Assembly: GCA_021795795.1 (NCBI GenBank)
Contig: JAJYPA010000375.1
Span: 1 to 7,909, forward strand
DNA from: Pseudomonadota bacterium
GTDB lineage: Bacteria; Pseudomonadota; Gammaproteobacteria; Halothiobacillales; Halothiobacillaceae
Direction of reading: 5' to 3'
Length of the DNA: 7,909 nt
A program made the translations under genes and the position numbers. Below, piece by piece: positions 1 through 5,336 of the stretch (position 1 is the stretch's first letter; the number at the start of each line of letters is the position of its first letter). A model generated the notes under the pieces. It saw only the letters and a list, made by a program, of their open reading frames with translations, was not told the origin of the DNA and made no database searches.

Positions 1-161
1 ACAACAATACTTACGAATCGGTTACCAGTGTGCAAACCCGACTGTATGGGCCTTTAAGTTTGCAAATGTCGTATACCGCCACATACAATGAGCTCCCTGT
101 GATAAGCTATTACAAAAAGCTTAACACCATTACTGCTGCTGATTTGATGTACAATTTTTAG
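1..161 (+). CDS. DUF481/YdiY-like outer membrane protein, 3' end only
   Basis: Only the last 53 codons are in the window (reading frame starts at base 3, TAG stop at 159-161); the start lies upstream. The visible tail alternates polar and hydrophobic residues as in beta-strands, has a lysine/threonine-rich turn (YYKKLNTIT) and ends in LMYNF, a terminal aromatic residue typical of outer-membrane beta-barrels that BamA recognises. The arrangement (strand, turn rich in K and T, then a final strand ending [LV]-x-Y-x-F) resembles the C-terminus of DUF481 / YdiY 'salt-induced outer membrane protein' family members. The family role is poorly defined. The segment is visibly more AT-rich than the leftward operon and is transcribed towards it, so it probably belongs to different DNA. 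Family assignment rests on a short tail and is tentative. Confidence 0.6.
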   Translation, partial: NNTYESVTSVQTRLYGPLSLQMSYTATYNELPVISYYKKLNTITAADLMYNF

Positions 162-202
162 TAACGGGGGGGGTTAGGGAGACGAGTCTCACCCCGTATA
201 TT

Positions 203-400
203 TTGAATGCGGAGATAGACGGGCACTCAATAAGGACACTCAACCTGGAAGGTTTGTTAAAGACGAAAGTCAGTTCCAGAGAAAAGGATATCGCTGATCA
301 TCGCGTACTTTCCGCCGCGATAAGTCATGTCCAGAAAGAAAAGACACCAGATCGCGCCCGCCGCCCGCGCGGTATCCATAAGGACGATCTGGAGCGTTGA
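203..400 (+). pseudogene. C-terminal remnant of a nucleotidyltransferase-like protein
   Basis: A 65-codon frame from a TTG at 203 to TGA at 398-400; the frame is open back to 143 with no better start. The stretch IDGHSIRTLNLEGLLKTK followed by a REKDIADHRVL-type segment matches the C-terminal pattern of nucleotidyltransferase-fold proteins of the AbiEii/UTase-like kind (a typical form is DG-x-P-[IV]-R-x-L-x-[LI]-[ED]-GL-x-x-TK, then REKD-x-x-D). The catalytic N-terminal half (G-S and D-x-D motifs) is absent: upstream sequence is the end of the outer-membrane gene. The last 20 residues are arginine/lysine-rich and may be non-native read-through. I read it as a decayed gene end fused to foreign sequence. 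It could instead be a small expressed protein with a TTG start, but no clear ribosome binding site is visible. Confidence 0.5.
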
Positions 401-412
401 CCGATGCGGTCA
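398..412. terminator. short inverted repeat between converging genes
   Basis: TGACCG-atg-CGGTCA forms a 6-bp stem with a 3-base loop. It begins at the TGA stop of the rightward remnant and lies 26 bases beyond the acyl-carrier gene's stop, so it sits between two converging reading frames. There is no T-tract on either side, so an intrinsic terminator is only a possibility. Confidence 0.25.
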
Positions 413-437
413 GACAGGCGTAATGGCCCTGGTCATG

Positions 438-701
438 TCAGGCCGCCGGGTCGGATGGCGTAAAATAGGTATTTACCGCATGGATCACGTCTCCCACCGT
501 TTTGATACGGGTGATATCCCCGTCCGGCACATCACCGCCAAACTCCACTTCCAGCGCCATAACCAGTTCAACACTATCCATGGAATCCAGGCCCAGATCC
601 TCAAACAGCCTGGCGGATTCGATTACCAGGTCCCGGTCTAGCGCGAACTGTTCGGCAATCAGGTCTTTGACGCGAGCCGTAATCACGGTGTTCTGTTGCA
701 T
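438..701 (-). CDS. Acyl carrier protein (87 aa)
   Basis: Small acidic four-helix protein that would carry acyl chains on a 4'-phosphopantetheine arm. The signature is plain: EDLGLDSMDSVELVMALEVE at about residues 34-53, with Ser40 in the D-S-M/L-D motif as the attachment site, followed by the usual F-x-x-x-[VI]-P-D acidic helix and a T-V-G-D-V-I segment. Length is normal for a type II ACP (about 75-90 aa), with a slightly extended C-terminus (TPSDPAA). It is the last gene of the leftward cluster, 19 bases after the 35-aa membrane peptide; only a weak ribosome site precedes it. No fatty-acid synthesis genes are nearby, so this is a stand-alone accessory ACP rather than the housekeeping AcpP. 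Its neighbours (Lnt-like TraB and small membrane proteins) suggest supply of an acyl group to a membrane or transfer component; that is inference. Confidence 0.9.
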   Translation of the reverse strand: MQQNTVITARVKDLIAEQFALDRDLVIESARLFEDLGLDSMDSVELVMALEVEFGGDVPDGDITRIKTVGDVIHAVNTYFTPSDPAA

Positions 702-720
702 GTCTTTACGTTAATGCCGA

Positions 721-828
721 TTAATGCCGTAGCCCGATAACAGCGATAATTCCTAACGCGATAAGCATGGCAATAGCCGGCCACCAAATCTCCGGGATTG
801 ATGGAAGTAACTTTAAAATATCACTCAT
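721..828 (-). CDS. 35-aa single-TM peptide of the repeated membrane module
   Basis: Begins MSDILKLL and reads to TAA at 723-721. AGGAG lies 7 bases before the ATG, and the start overlaps the TGA stop of the preceding 93-aa gene as ATGA, a classic coupling arrangement. The protein has a short amphipathic N-terminus, a proline/tryptophan turn (PEIWWPA, residues 12-18) and one membrane helix (about residues 18-33) ending in a positively charged L-R-H. It aligns without gaps to the 36-aa protein at 2360-2470: M1, D3, L8, P12, P17, A18, A20, L22, L25, I28, A29 and V30 are shared (12 of 35). It is probably a distant copy of the same module as the C-terminus of the 116-aa protein. Function unknown. 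Confidence 0.7.
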   Translation of the reverse strand: MSDILKLLPSIPEIWWPAIAMLIALGIIAVIGLRH

Positions 829-1106
829 GAATCAACTCCTTGCAATATAGCCACGGCAAGCAATTCCGCTATCAAAAAAATGCCCAATCCAACGATAAAT
901 ATGCCAGCATGGCTAGTCATAACATGCTGTTTGCGTTCGATCGCCTTCAGGGCGAGTTCCGGCAAGCCATAGAGAACAAACGCCCCAATACCAATGATTC
1001 GCGCCGTTGTAGCCAGATGTTTTTTCTGACCGATGGAAAGTTTTCTTAGCTTCATACAGGAAGTATAGATGCCAACAACCGGCACGCCTAACGGTTTCTC
1101 AAGCAT
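825..1106 (-). CDS. Small two-TM membrane protein (93 aa)
   Basis: Not recognised. The ATG at 1106 overlaps the end of traB by 8 bases (ATGCTTGA) and is preceded immediately by a GGCGGAG purine run inside traB. A second ATG at residue 18 (MKLRKL...) would give a more ordinary basic N-terminus but has no ribosome site; I keep the longer form with some doubt. Two hydrophobic segments are visible: about residues 37-54 (IIGIGAFVLYGLPELAL) and about 67-88 (AGIFIVGLGIFLIAELLAVAI), joined by a basic loop (ERKQH). The protein ends in an ATGA overlap with the 35-aa gene. Its position between traB and acp suggests a conjugation-linked or envelope role, but nothing in the sequence names one. Confidence 0.7.
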   Translation of the reverse strand: MLEKPLGVPVVGIYTSCMKLRKLSIGQKKHLATTARIIGIGAFVLYGLPELALKAIERKQHVMTSHAGIFIVGLGIFLIAELLAVAILQGVDS

Positions 1107-2355
1107 TCTCCGCCTCTACCACCGGCGCGCCCATTAACCGCACCCAGGCCCACGCCGTAGTTCGCTGAATCTCCGGGATCCCGGTTCCTTTGGCCCACCA
1201 TTCGTTGTTTGTCAGCAGGACCACTTGCGGATGCTGCGCCACGCCTTCCATCCACACCCAGGGCAGGAGTTGATCATAGCAGATTGATGCCCAGGCGCGG
1301 ACCCCATCCACCTTGCGCACAGGCTCCCACCAGCCCGCCTCGTAGCCCACGCCGTCAGCACGCACGTAGCCATGCCCCTGATACCAGGGGTGCCACATGG
1401 ATACCGGTACCGGAAAAGGAGAGATGAACAGCAGCTTGGCCCTTGCAGGGTGCAATCCGCCCTGCCCTCTTCCTGTCACCCCAAATCCACCGCCGCGCAC
1501 CGCCTCGATACCGTCCGCCAGCAGATCCCGTCCGACCGGCACTGAAGCCCCAACCAGCCATATCTGCCCCTTGGGTACGGCATGCTGGACTTCCGCCGCA
1601 TTGCCTGCCCACCAGGTCATCAGCGTCTCCGGCAGTAATACTACTTTGGCTGAATCGGTCTTGGCTTGTGTCTGACTGATCCATTCCTGATTGCGGGCCA
1701 TGTCCGCCATCATATTTCCCGTGATCGGCCCCAGATGCAGGTTCATACCGGCCCAGCCTTTCGGTGTTACCTGTGGGTGAATGTAGGCCATGACGTTCAA
1801 CAATACGGCCATCATGCCCAGAAACCAGAGCGTGTCCGTACAGACATGCCGCCATTTCAGATCCATCGGAAGACCTTGCGTCATCCACCGGGCGGACAGG
1901 TAGACGCCCGTCAGCAACATAAGCAGTCCCACCCATGACGCCCCCGGAAACAACATCCCGGCGCTGGCCAATGGTGACAGCCAGTCAAAGAGTCCCAGAG
2001 GCGGCAAGGCGTCCACCACCAGCACGGCAAGGACTCTCCATGGCCGGTCGGCAAAGGCCCATCCCGCCGCCAGCAGCGCCGAACTGGCAAGCCAGAGCGC
2101 TATACCCATCGGCACATGCCCCGGCCCGAAAAACGACGCCGATCCCTCTATGAGACCGTGACTGCCGGCCAGATAATAGGCCAGGGCGACCCCGTACCGG
2201 TCCCGTCTGGTTCCACCGAGAACCACCAGCGGAATGAGGATCAGGGAAAGAACTGGTCCACAATGTCCGTACTGCCAGGACAGTCCCAGCAGTGAGGCGA
2301 GGATCGCCCGCACCACGAACGAGAATGGGACGGTTATCTTGCGCGTCGATGTCAT
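1099..2355 (-). CDS. traB: Conjugal transfer protein TraB, Lnt/nitrilase-type (418 aa)
   Basis: An integral-membrane protein with about six N-terminal hydrophobic segments (roughly residues 12-190) followed by a carbon-nitrogen-hydrolase domain, the architecture of apolipoprotein N-acyltransferase (Lnt) and of TraB from Ti-type conjugation regions. The nitrilase triad is present: Glu243 in LLPETL, Lys307 in RAKLLFISPFPVP (compare K-x-x-LVPFGE in Lnt) and Cys359 in ASICYDQ. The later NNEWW (383-387) matches the Lnt S-N-D-x-W-[FW] element. The protein ends soon after this, a little short of Lnt, as TraB proteins do. In the Lnt family Cys carries a thioester acyl intermediate; what TraB acylates or cleaves is unsettled. 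It starts 4 bases after the 36-aa gene with no good ribosome site, so coupling is likely, and its end overlaps the next gene by 8 bases. Confidence 0.85.
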   Translation of the reverse strand: MTSTRKITVPFSFVVRAILASLLGLSWQYGHCGPVLSLILIPLVVLGGTRRDRYGVALAYYLAGSHGLIEGSASFFGPGHVPMGIALWLASSALLAAGWAFADRPWRVLAVLVVDALPPLGLFDWLSPLASAGMLFPGASWVGLLMLLTGVYLSARWMTQGLPMDLKWRHVCTDTLWFLGMMAVLLNVMAYIHPQVTPKGWAGMNLHLGPITGNMMADMARNQEWISQTQAKTDSAKVVLLPETLMTWWAGNAAEVQHAVPKGQIWLVGASVPVGRDLLADGIEAVRGGGFGVTGRGQGGLHPARAKLLFISPFPVPVSMWHPWYQGHGYVRADGVGYEAGWWEPVRKVDGVRAWASICYDQLLPWVWMEGVAQHPQVVLLTNNEWWAKGTGIPEIQRTTAWAWVRLMGAPVVEAENA

Positions 2356-2359
2356 AAAA

Positions 2360-2470
2360 TTATCGTCTGAGCCAGGCTACGACTGCAATCACCAGCAGCG
2401 TGAACAGCAGTGCAGAAGCCGGACAGCATGAGATCGGCTCCGCCAGAAGACTCCAGGTAACGTCAATCAT
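2360..2470 (-). CDS. 36-aa single-TM peptide of the repeated membrane module
   Basis: Starts MIDVTWSLLAEP and stops at TAA 2362-2360. Its ATG lies inside the end of the 46-aa gene (8-base overlap ATGATTGA) and no clear ribosome site is seen, so translation would depend on coupling. It has an N-terminal amphipathic stretch with W6 and E11-P12, a C-C-P turn (residues 15-17), a membrane helix at about 18-34 and a C-terminal R-R, suggesting the C-terminus stays cytoplasmic. It aligns to the 46-aa protein with a one-residue indel: D3, W6, L9, E11-P12, P17-A18, A20, L22-F23, L25, I28-A29 and A32 match. The paired cysteines are not shared with the relatives. TraB follows 4 bases downstream. Function unknown. 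Confidence 0.65.
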   Translation of the reverse strand: MIDVTWSLLAEPISCCPASALLFTLLVIAVVAWLRR

Positions 2471-2603
2471 GTTTGTCGTCGCCGAAGCAAGGCAATCCAA
2501 AGTGGGCAATGAGGGCAATCATTGCCAACATGAATAGAATCGCATAGGCCGGATACCAGACAGGTTCGACCAGAAATTTCCAGAGATGATCAAGGGTGTT
2601 CAT
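2463..2603 (-). CDS. 46-aa single-TM peptide of the repeated membrane module
   Basis: Starts MNTLDHLWKFLVEP and ends at TGA 2465-2463. A strong GGAGG lies about 9 bases upstream of the ATG, and the ATG overlaps the stop of the preceding 30-aa frame as ATGA. Layout: amphipathic N-terminus (L4-D5 to E13-P14), aromatic W-Y-P turn (16-18), one membrane helix (about 19-35) and a short acidic tail with a cysteine (PCFGDDKHD). Residues 4-36 align gap-free with residues 84-116 of the 116-aa protein encoded just upstream, with 19 of 33 identical (L-D, L, F-L, E, W, A-Y-A, L-F, L-A-M, A, I, A, G). This indicates a duplication that produced a free-standing copy. Function unknown. Confidence 0.75.
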   Translation of the reverse strand: MNTLDHLWKFLVEPVWYPAYAILFMLAMIALIAHFGLPCFGDDKHD

Positions 2604-2692
2604 GACCGCCCCTCCGCTCGGGGCTTTGGTGGACATGTCTCACCCGCATCAGCCTTTATCATCCTGCGCCTCTCTTCAATTGCAGCAGTCAT
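2600..2692 (-). CDS. Possible 30-aa basic soluble peptide
   Basis: A frame starting MTAAIEERRR, beginning 4 bases after the 116-aa gene's stop and ending in TGA that overlaps the next ATG as ATGA. It is charged and proline-rich at its end (CPPKPRAEGRS), with no membrane segment, unlike its neighbours. No good ribosome site precedes it, and its 3' half must also carry the GGAGG site of the 46-aa gene, so the sequence may simply be a leader or coupling frame. The perfect fit between neighbouring stop and start codons is the main argument for it; there is no recognisable family. Confidence 0.4.
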   Translation of the reverse strand: MTAAIEERRRMIKADAGETCPPKPRAEGRS

Positions 2693-2696
2693 CAGA

Positions 2697-3047
2697 TCAG
2701 CCAGCCAAGGCTATGACGGCGACCATCGCCAGTGTGAACAACAACGCATAGGCCCAATTCCAGCCTGACTCCATCAGGAAGCTCATGAGCATATCTAGCT
2801 GGTGTTGCTGATCGAGACGGCGAACCAGCATGAACATAGTGAATATCAGCGCCAGTATCGCCACTCCATGATAAGCCCATATAGCACTCTGTGGTGCGTG
2901 AACCGGGGAATGAGACAGCCAGGGGTTTCCAAACCGCAGGACATAGAGAACCGACATAAATGCCATAGCCGTAACTACCGTGATGATGATCGCCACCAGA
3001 CGTAGCATAACCAAACGCAATCCCGGATGCTTTCCAAATACGTTCAT
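2697..3047 (-). CDS. Three-TM membrane protein with C-terminal module (116 aa)
   Basis: Not recognised as a named family. The ATG overlaps the stop of the upstream 222-aa gene as ATGA, with GGAGG about 6 bases before the start. Three hydrophobic segments are seen at about residues 11-36, 55-76 and 96-114. They are separated by a periplasmic-looking loop rich in H, P and S (NPWLSHSPVHAPQS) and a basic loop VRRLDQQHQ. The last 33 residues (L84-G116) form a unit, amphipathic L-D-x-L-x-x-F-L-x-E, then W-x-W-A-Y-A, then a membrane helix. The unit recurs as the separate 46-aa protein next door (19/33 identical, no gaps) and, more weakly, in the 36- and 35-aa proteins. It sits between a coiled-coil membrane protein and traB, so a role in an envelope-linked transfer or positioning complex is plausible. 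Confidence 0.75.
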   Translation of the reverse strand: MNVFGKHPGLRLVMLRLVAIIITVVTAMAFMSVLYVLRFGNPWLSHSPVHAPQSAIWAYHGVAILALIFTMFMLVRRLDQQHQLDMLMSFLMESGWNWAYALLFTLAMVAVIALAG

Positions 3048-3712
3048 GGCATACCTCCTGACCCTTTACTCGACTTGGCTTTCTGCGGATTACACGTCAG
3101 ATGCCCGGACTGGAAAAACAGCGGCTTGCCCTGCGCCCGGCAAAGCTCGGCGGCATGCACCGCCCGCGCGTAGCCGGCATGGTCCGCATACCACCAGCCG
3201 GTGCTCGCCAGCGCGGCGATAACCAGCAGCACGTAGAATAGATGGTGATCCTTGAGCTTCTGGACGGCCCACAGCGCAAGATGGTTGGTGGCCTTTTCAT
3301 GAATCGCCACCGACTTCGCCACCGAGCCATTGATCGCGTTCAGTGATTTCAGGGTCTCGTCATGCACGAATTTCAGACTGTCCACCTGCGTCCGCGTGTC
3401 CTGCAGCAACTTGATATTGGCCGCCAGCGTCTGGCTGTCGATGGTTTTGCCCAGATTGTTGACGGATTCGATGGCCTTGCCCAGTTCCGCCAACTGAATC
3501 ATCGCTCCCGGATCCGGCTTACCGACCGTCTGATTGGCGATGAACCACCACATGGGGTCGTCGTCGTGCATCCTGAGCTTGTCCATCATCAACTGCGCGT
3601 CCCACCGTTCCTCGTCTGTCGGCTTGCGGCGGCCCCGCCCCAGCATGGTGTCAAAGGCGTCATTTCTCTCGCGTTCACGGTCGTTCTGTTTGCTTCGTGT
3701 TTCCTGTTCCAT
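3044..3712 (-). CDS. Coiled-coil protein with single TM near the C-terminus (222 aa)
   Basis: The frame is open further upstream (to 3976), but that part overlaps the previous gene. The start at 3712 has AAGGAG 7 bases upstream and sits 10 bases after the previous stop, whose TAA forms part of the ribosome site. The N-terminus (1-50) is very charged (EQETRSKQNDRERERND). Next comes a short aromatic segment DDPMWWF (51-57), then a heptad-like, alanine/leucine/serine-rich helix region (about 70-150) likely to be coiled coil, one membrane helix (about 157-175, ending GWWY) and a 45-residue tail with two cysteines (C191, C207). The topology suggests a cytoplasmic coiled-coil domain anchored in the inner membrane. 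Lying directly after two ParA-like genes, it may be their membrane partner or anchor, in the way StbB/StbC-type or VirC1-like systems place DNA at the membrane; this is inference. Confidence 0.8.
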   Translation of the reverse strand: MEQETRSKQNDRERERNDAFDTMLGRGRRKPTDEERWDAQLMMDKLRMHDDDPMWWFIANQTVGKPDPGAMIQLAELGKAIESVNNLGKTIDSQTLAANIKLLQDTRTQVDSLKFVHDETLKSLNAINGSVAKSVAIHEKATNHLALWAVQKLKDHHLFYVLLVIAALASTGWWYADHAGYARAVHAAELCRAQGKPLFFQSGHLTCNPQKAKSSKGSGGMP

Positions 3713-3722
3713 GTCCCGCTCC

Positions 3723-4508
3723 TTATAGCGTCTCCATGACGTTCCACTCGTCCAGTTCCGAGCCGGTGAAAAGCTGAATGGCGATACGCCACAAGCCCAT
3801 CCAGGAACCATCGGCCAGGGCCTTTTCATTGGCGATGTTGAACGGCATATTGGGGATGACCATATCCATAGCCGCCTGCGCATACTGGTTGCAAAAGAGC
3901 ATGTACAGGTCCAGCCAGCGACCATGCTCCACCAGCGCCCGCCGCAGCCCTGAATCCCACCACTCCACGTAATCATTCCAGTAGGAAAATTTACTGTTGC
4001 GCATGACCACGCCCCGCCCCCGGTAGATCTCCGGCATCACATCCACCCGGTCGGCCAGCAGCCCCAGGCTCATGGCCTGGCGGGTGAGTATCCAGATGGG
4101 GATGGTGTTGAGGTCTTTGAGCATGCCGTTCATCAGGCGCTTCTCCAGCAATTCACTATCCTGGACGGCCGGCAGATCGATGATGAAGCGCACTGGCCCA
4201 TCCTGCGCGGCTTCCAAGGCGAGGTTGGCGATGGTCCCGTAGGCCTGCGCCCCTTGTTCGCTATCCAGTTTCCCGGTATGCACCGTGGCGTCACCGCGCG
4301 CATGCCACATCTGGTACCCGGTTTCGGTGTCAGGATCATTGCAGGCATCCCAGACATAAACCCGCGCCTTGGGCACTCGCCCATGCGAGAGCTTTTCATC
4401 CCGATAACCCCGGATATACATATCCGCCAGCGTCCGGACGGCAAGGGACCGCCCGCAACCGGGCATCCCCCCGTCCACCAGAAAGGTCTTGATGTCAGGC
4501 GTCGCCAT
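3723..4508 (-). CDS. ParA-related P-loop-like protein with degenerate Walker A (261 aa)
   Basis: Start chosen at MATPDIKTF (4508), preceded by GAGGAAGG inside the end of the ParA gene; the two genes overlap by 14 bases. The N-terminus FLVDGGMPGCGRS (residues about 8-20) lines up with HGDKGGVGKS of the upstream ATPase, but the two Walker A lysines are replaced: the deviant-motif lysine by Met and the catalytic lysine by Arg. Further resemblance to the upstream protein: [FV]-[IV]-x-LPA followed by S-E-x-L (Walker B region) and a later V-x-PE-[IF]-[YF]-x-G. The C-terminal half is rich in tryptophan and tyrosine (SYWNDYVEWW). I infer an ancient duplicate that binds nucleotide weakly or not at all and may act as partner or regulator of the true ATPase. 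A second possibility is an active but unusual P-loop enzyme. Confidence 0.75.
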   Translation of the reverse strand: MATPDIKTFLVDGGMPGCGRSLAVRTLADMYIRGYRDEKLSHGRVPKARVYVWDACNDPDTETGYQMWHARGDATVHTGKLDSEQGAQAYGTIANLALEAAQDGPVRFIIDLPAVQDSELLEKRLMNGMLKDLNTIPIWILTRQAMSLGLLADRVDVMPEIYRGRGVVMRNSKFSYWNDYVEWWDSGLRRALVEHGRWLDLYMLFCNQYAQAAMDMVIPNMPFNIANEKALADGSWMGLWRIAIQLFTGSELDEWNVMETL

Positions 4509-5271
4509 CACCGCCTTCCTCAACACCACGGTATTCCGTCTCCGGATCGGGGAAGATCGGCGCGAGCGCGGTATGAGATGCTTTCAGCCAGCGCCGCAGG
4601 GCGTGGGTGTGATACACGCCGAAGCCGGACGGCTTGTTATGTTCCATATCCGAAAAAGCACCGCTGGCCTTGAAGATCAGATCGGCGGCAGGCGTTGGCT
4701 CGAGTCTGGGGATAATGGCTTGCTTGTACCGGTAATTTCCGGCATCCGGACGGGTGAACCAGACAAACGATTCCTTACCGCCGAAGAACTCCGGCACCAC
4801 CACCAGACGCCGTTCGGCGTCCAGGCGAGACAGAAAACCGTTCTCCAGAGAATGCTTCAGGGAATTGGCGGCATCGGCGCCCTTGCCAATGGAGTAGCAA
4901 GCCGCCACGTCATAGCCCAGATCCTCGCAGACCGATACCAGCATATCCGCCAGACCGTCCAGCGTTTCACTGGCATTGGCCGGCAAATTCACTACGGTGA
5001 TGGTGTGATCCCTTTGATTGGAATTTTCCAGCCATCCCGCCAGATTGGCGATGGCCGTGCTGACGTCACCGGCCAGATTCAGGGGGAGCGCCGCACTCAA
5101 CACCATGTCGGAGTTTTTGTAGCGACCCTGCACATCCGGCGTGGTGGTGTCACCCTCGATGAGGGTCGCTTTGCCGAACCTCTGCAAGGCCATATCAACC
5201 AGCAGCGCGGCCACCACCGATTTGCCTACGCCGCCCTTATCCCCATGGGAAAAAATGATCGTCTGCTTCAT
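4495..5271 (-). CDS. ParA/MinD-like ATPase (258 aa)
   Basis: The frame extends upstream to 5433, but the start at 5271 (MKQTIIFSHGD) has AAGGAG spaced 6 bases from the ATG and puts the P-loop at the N-terminus as usual for the family. DKGGVGKS (residues about 10-17) is a ParA/MinD deviant Walker A with both lysines. A second conserved acidic element, LIEGDTTTPD (about 35-44), corresponds to the switch/A' region, and ITVVNLPA (about 90-97) fills the Walker B position with Asn instead of the usual Asp. The 258-aa length fits small ParA or StbB/MobD-type ATPases lacking an N-terminal DNA-binding domain. Such proteins move or position plasmid DNA by ATP-driven dimer cycling on the nucleoid or membrane. 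It overlaps the related P-loop gene by 14 bases. Which DNA-binding partner it uses is not obvious; the 270-aa upstream protein is a candidate. Confidence 0.85.
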   Translation of the reverse strand: MKQTIIFSHGDKGGVGKSVVAALLVDMALQRFGKATLIEGDTTTPDVQGRYKNSDMVLSAALPLNLAGDVSTAIANLAGWLENSNQRDHTITVVNLPANASETLDGLADMLVSVCEDLGYDVAACYSIGKGADAANSLKHSLENGFLSRLDAERRLVVVPEFFGGKESFVWFTRPDAGNYRYKQAIIPRLEPTPAADLIFKASGAFSDMEHNKPSGFGVYHTHALRRWLKASHTALAPIFPDPETEYRGVEEGGDGDA

Positions 5272-5336
5272 GTCCGTCTCCTTGTCGAAAAGGTACCGCT
5301 TCATACTTCTATCGGCATCCACCGACCTGATCGCGT

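Noticed and set aside
3713..3976. Upstream extension of the 222-aa protein to 310 aa
   Set aside because: The extension lies wholly within the preceding same-strand gene in another frame, has unnatural Trp/Arg/Ser-rich composition, and a strong ribosome site marks the start at 3712.
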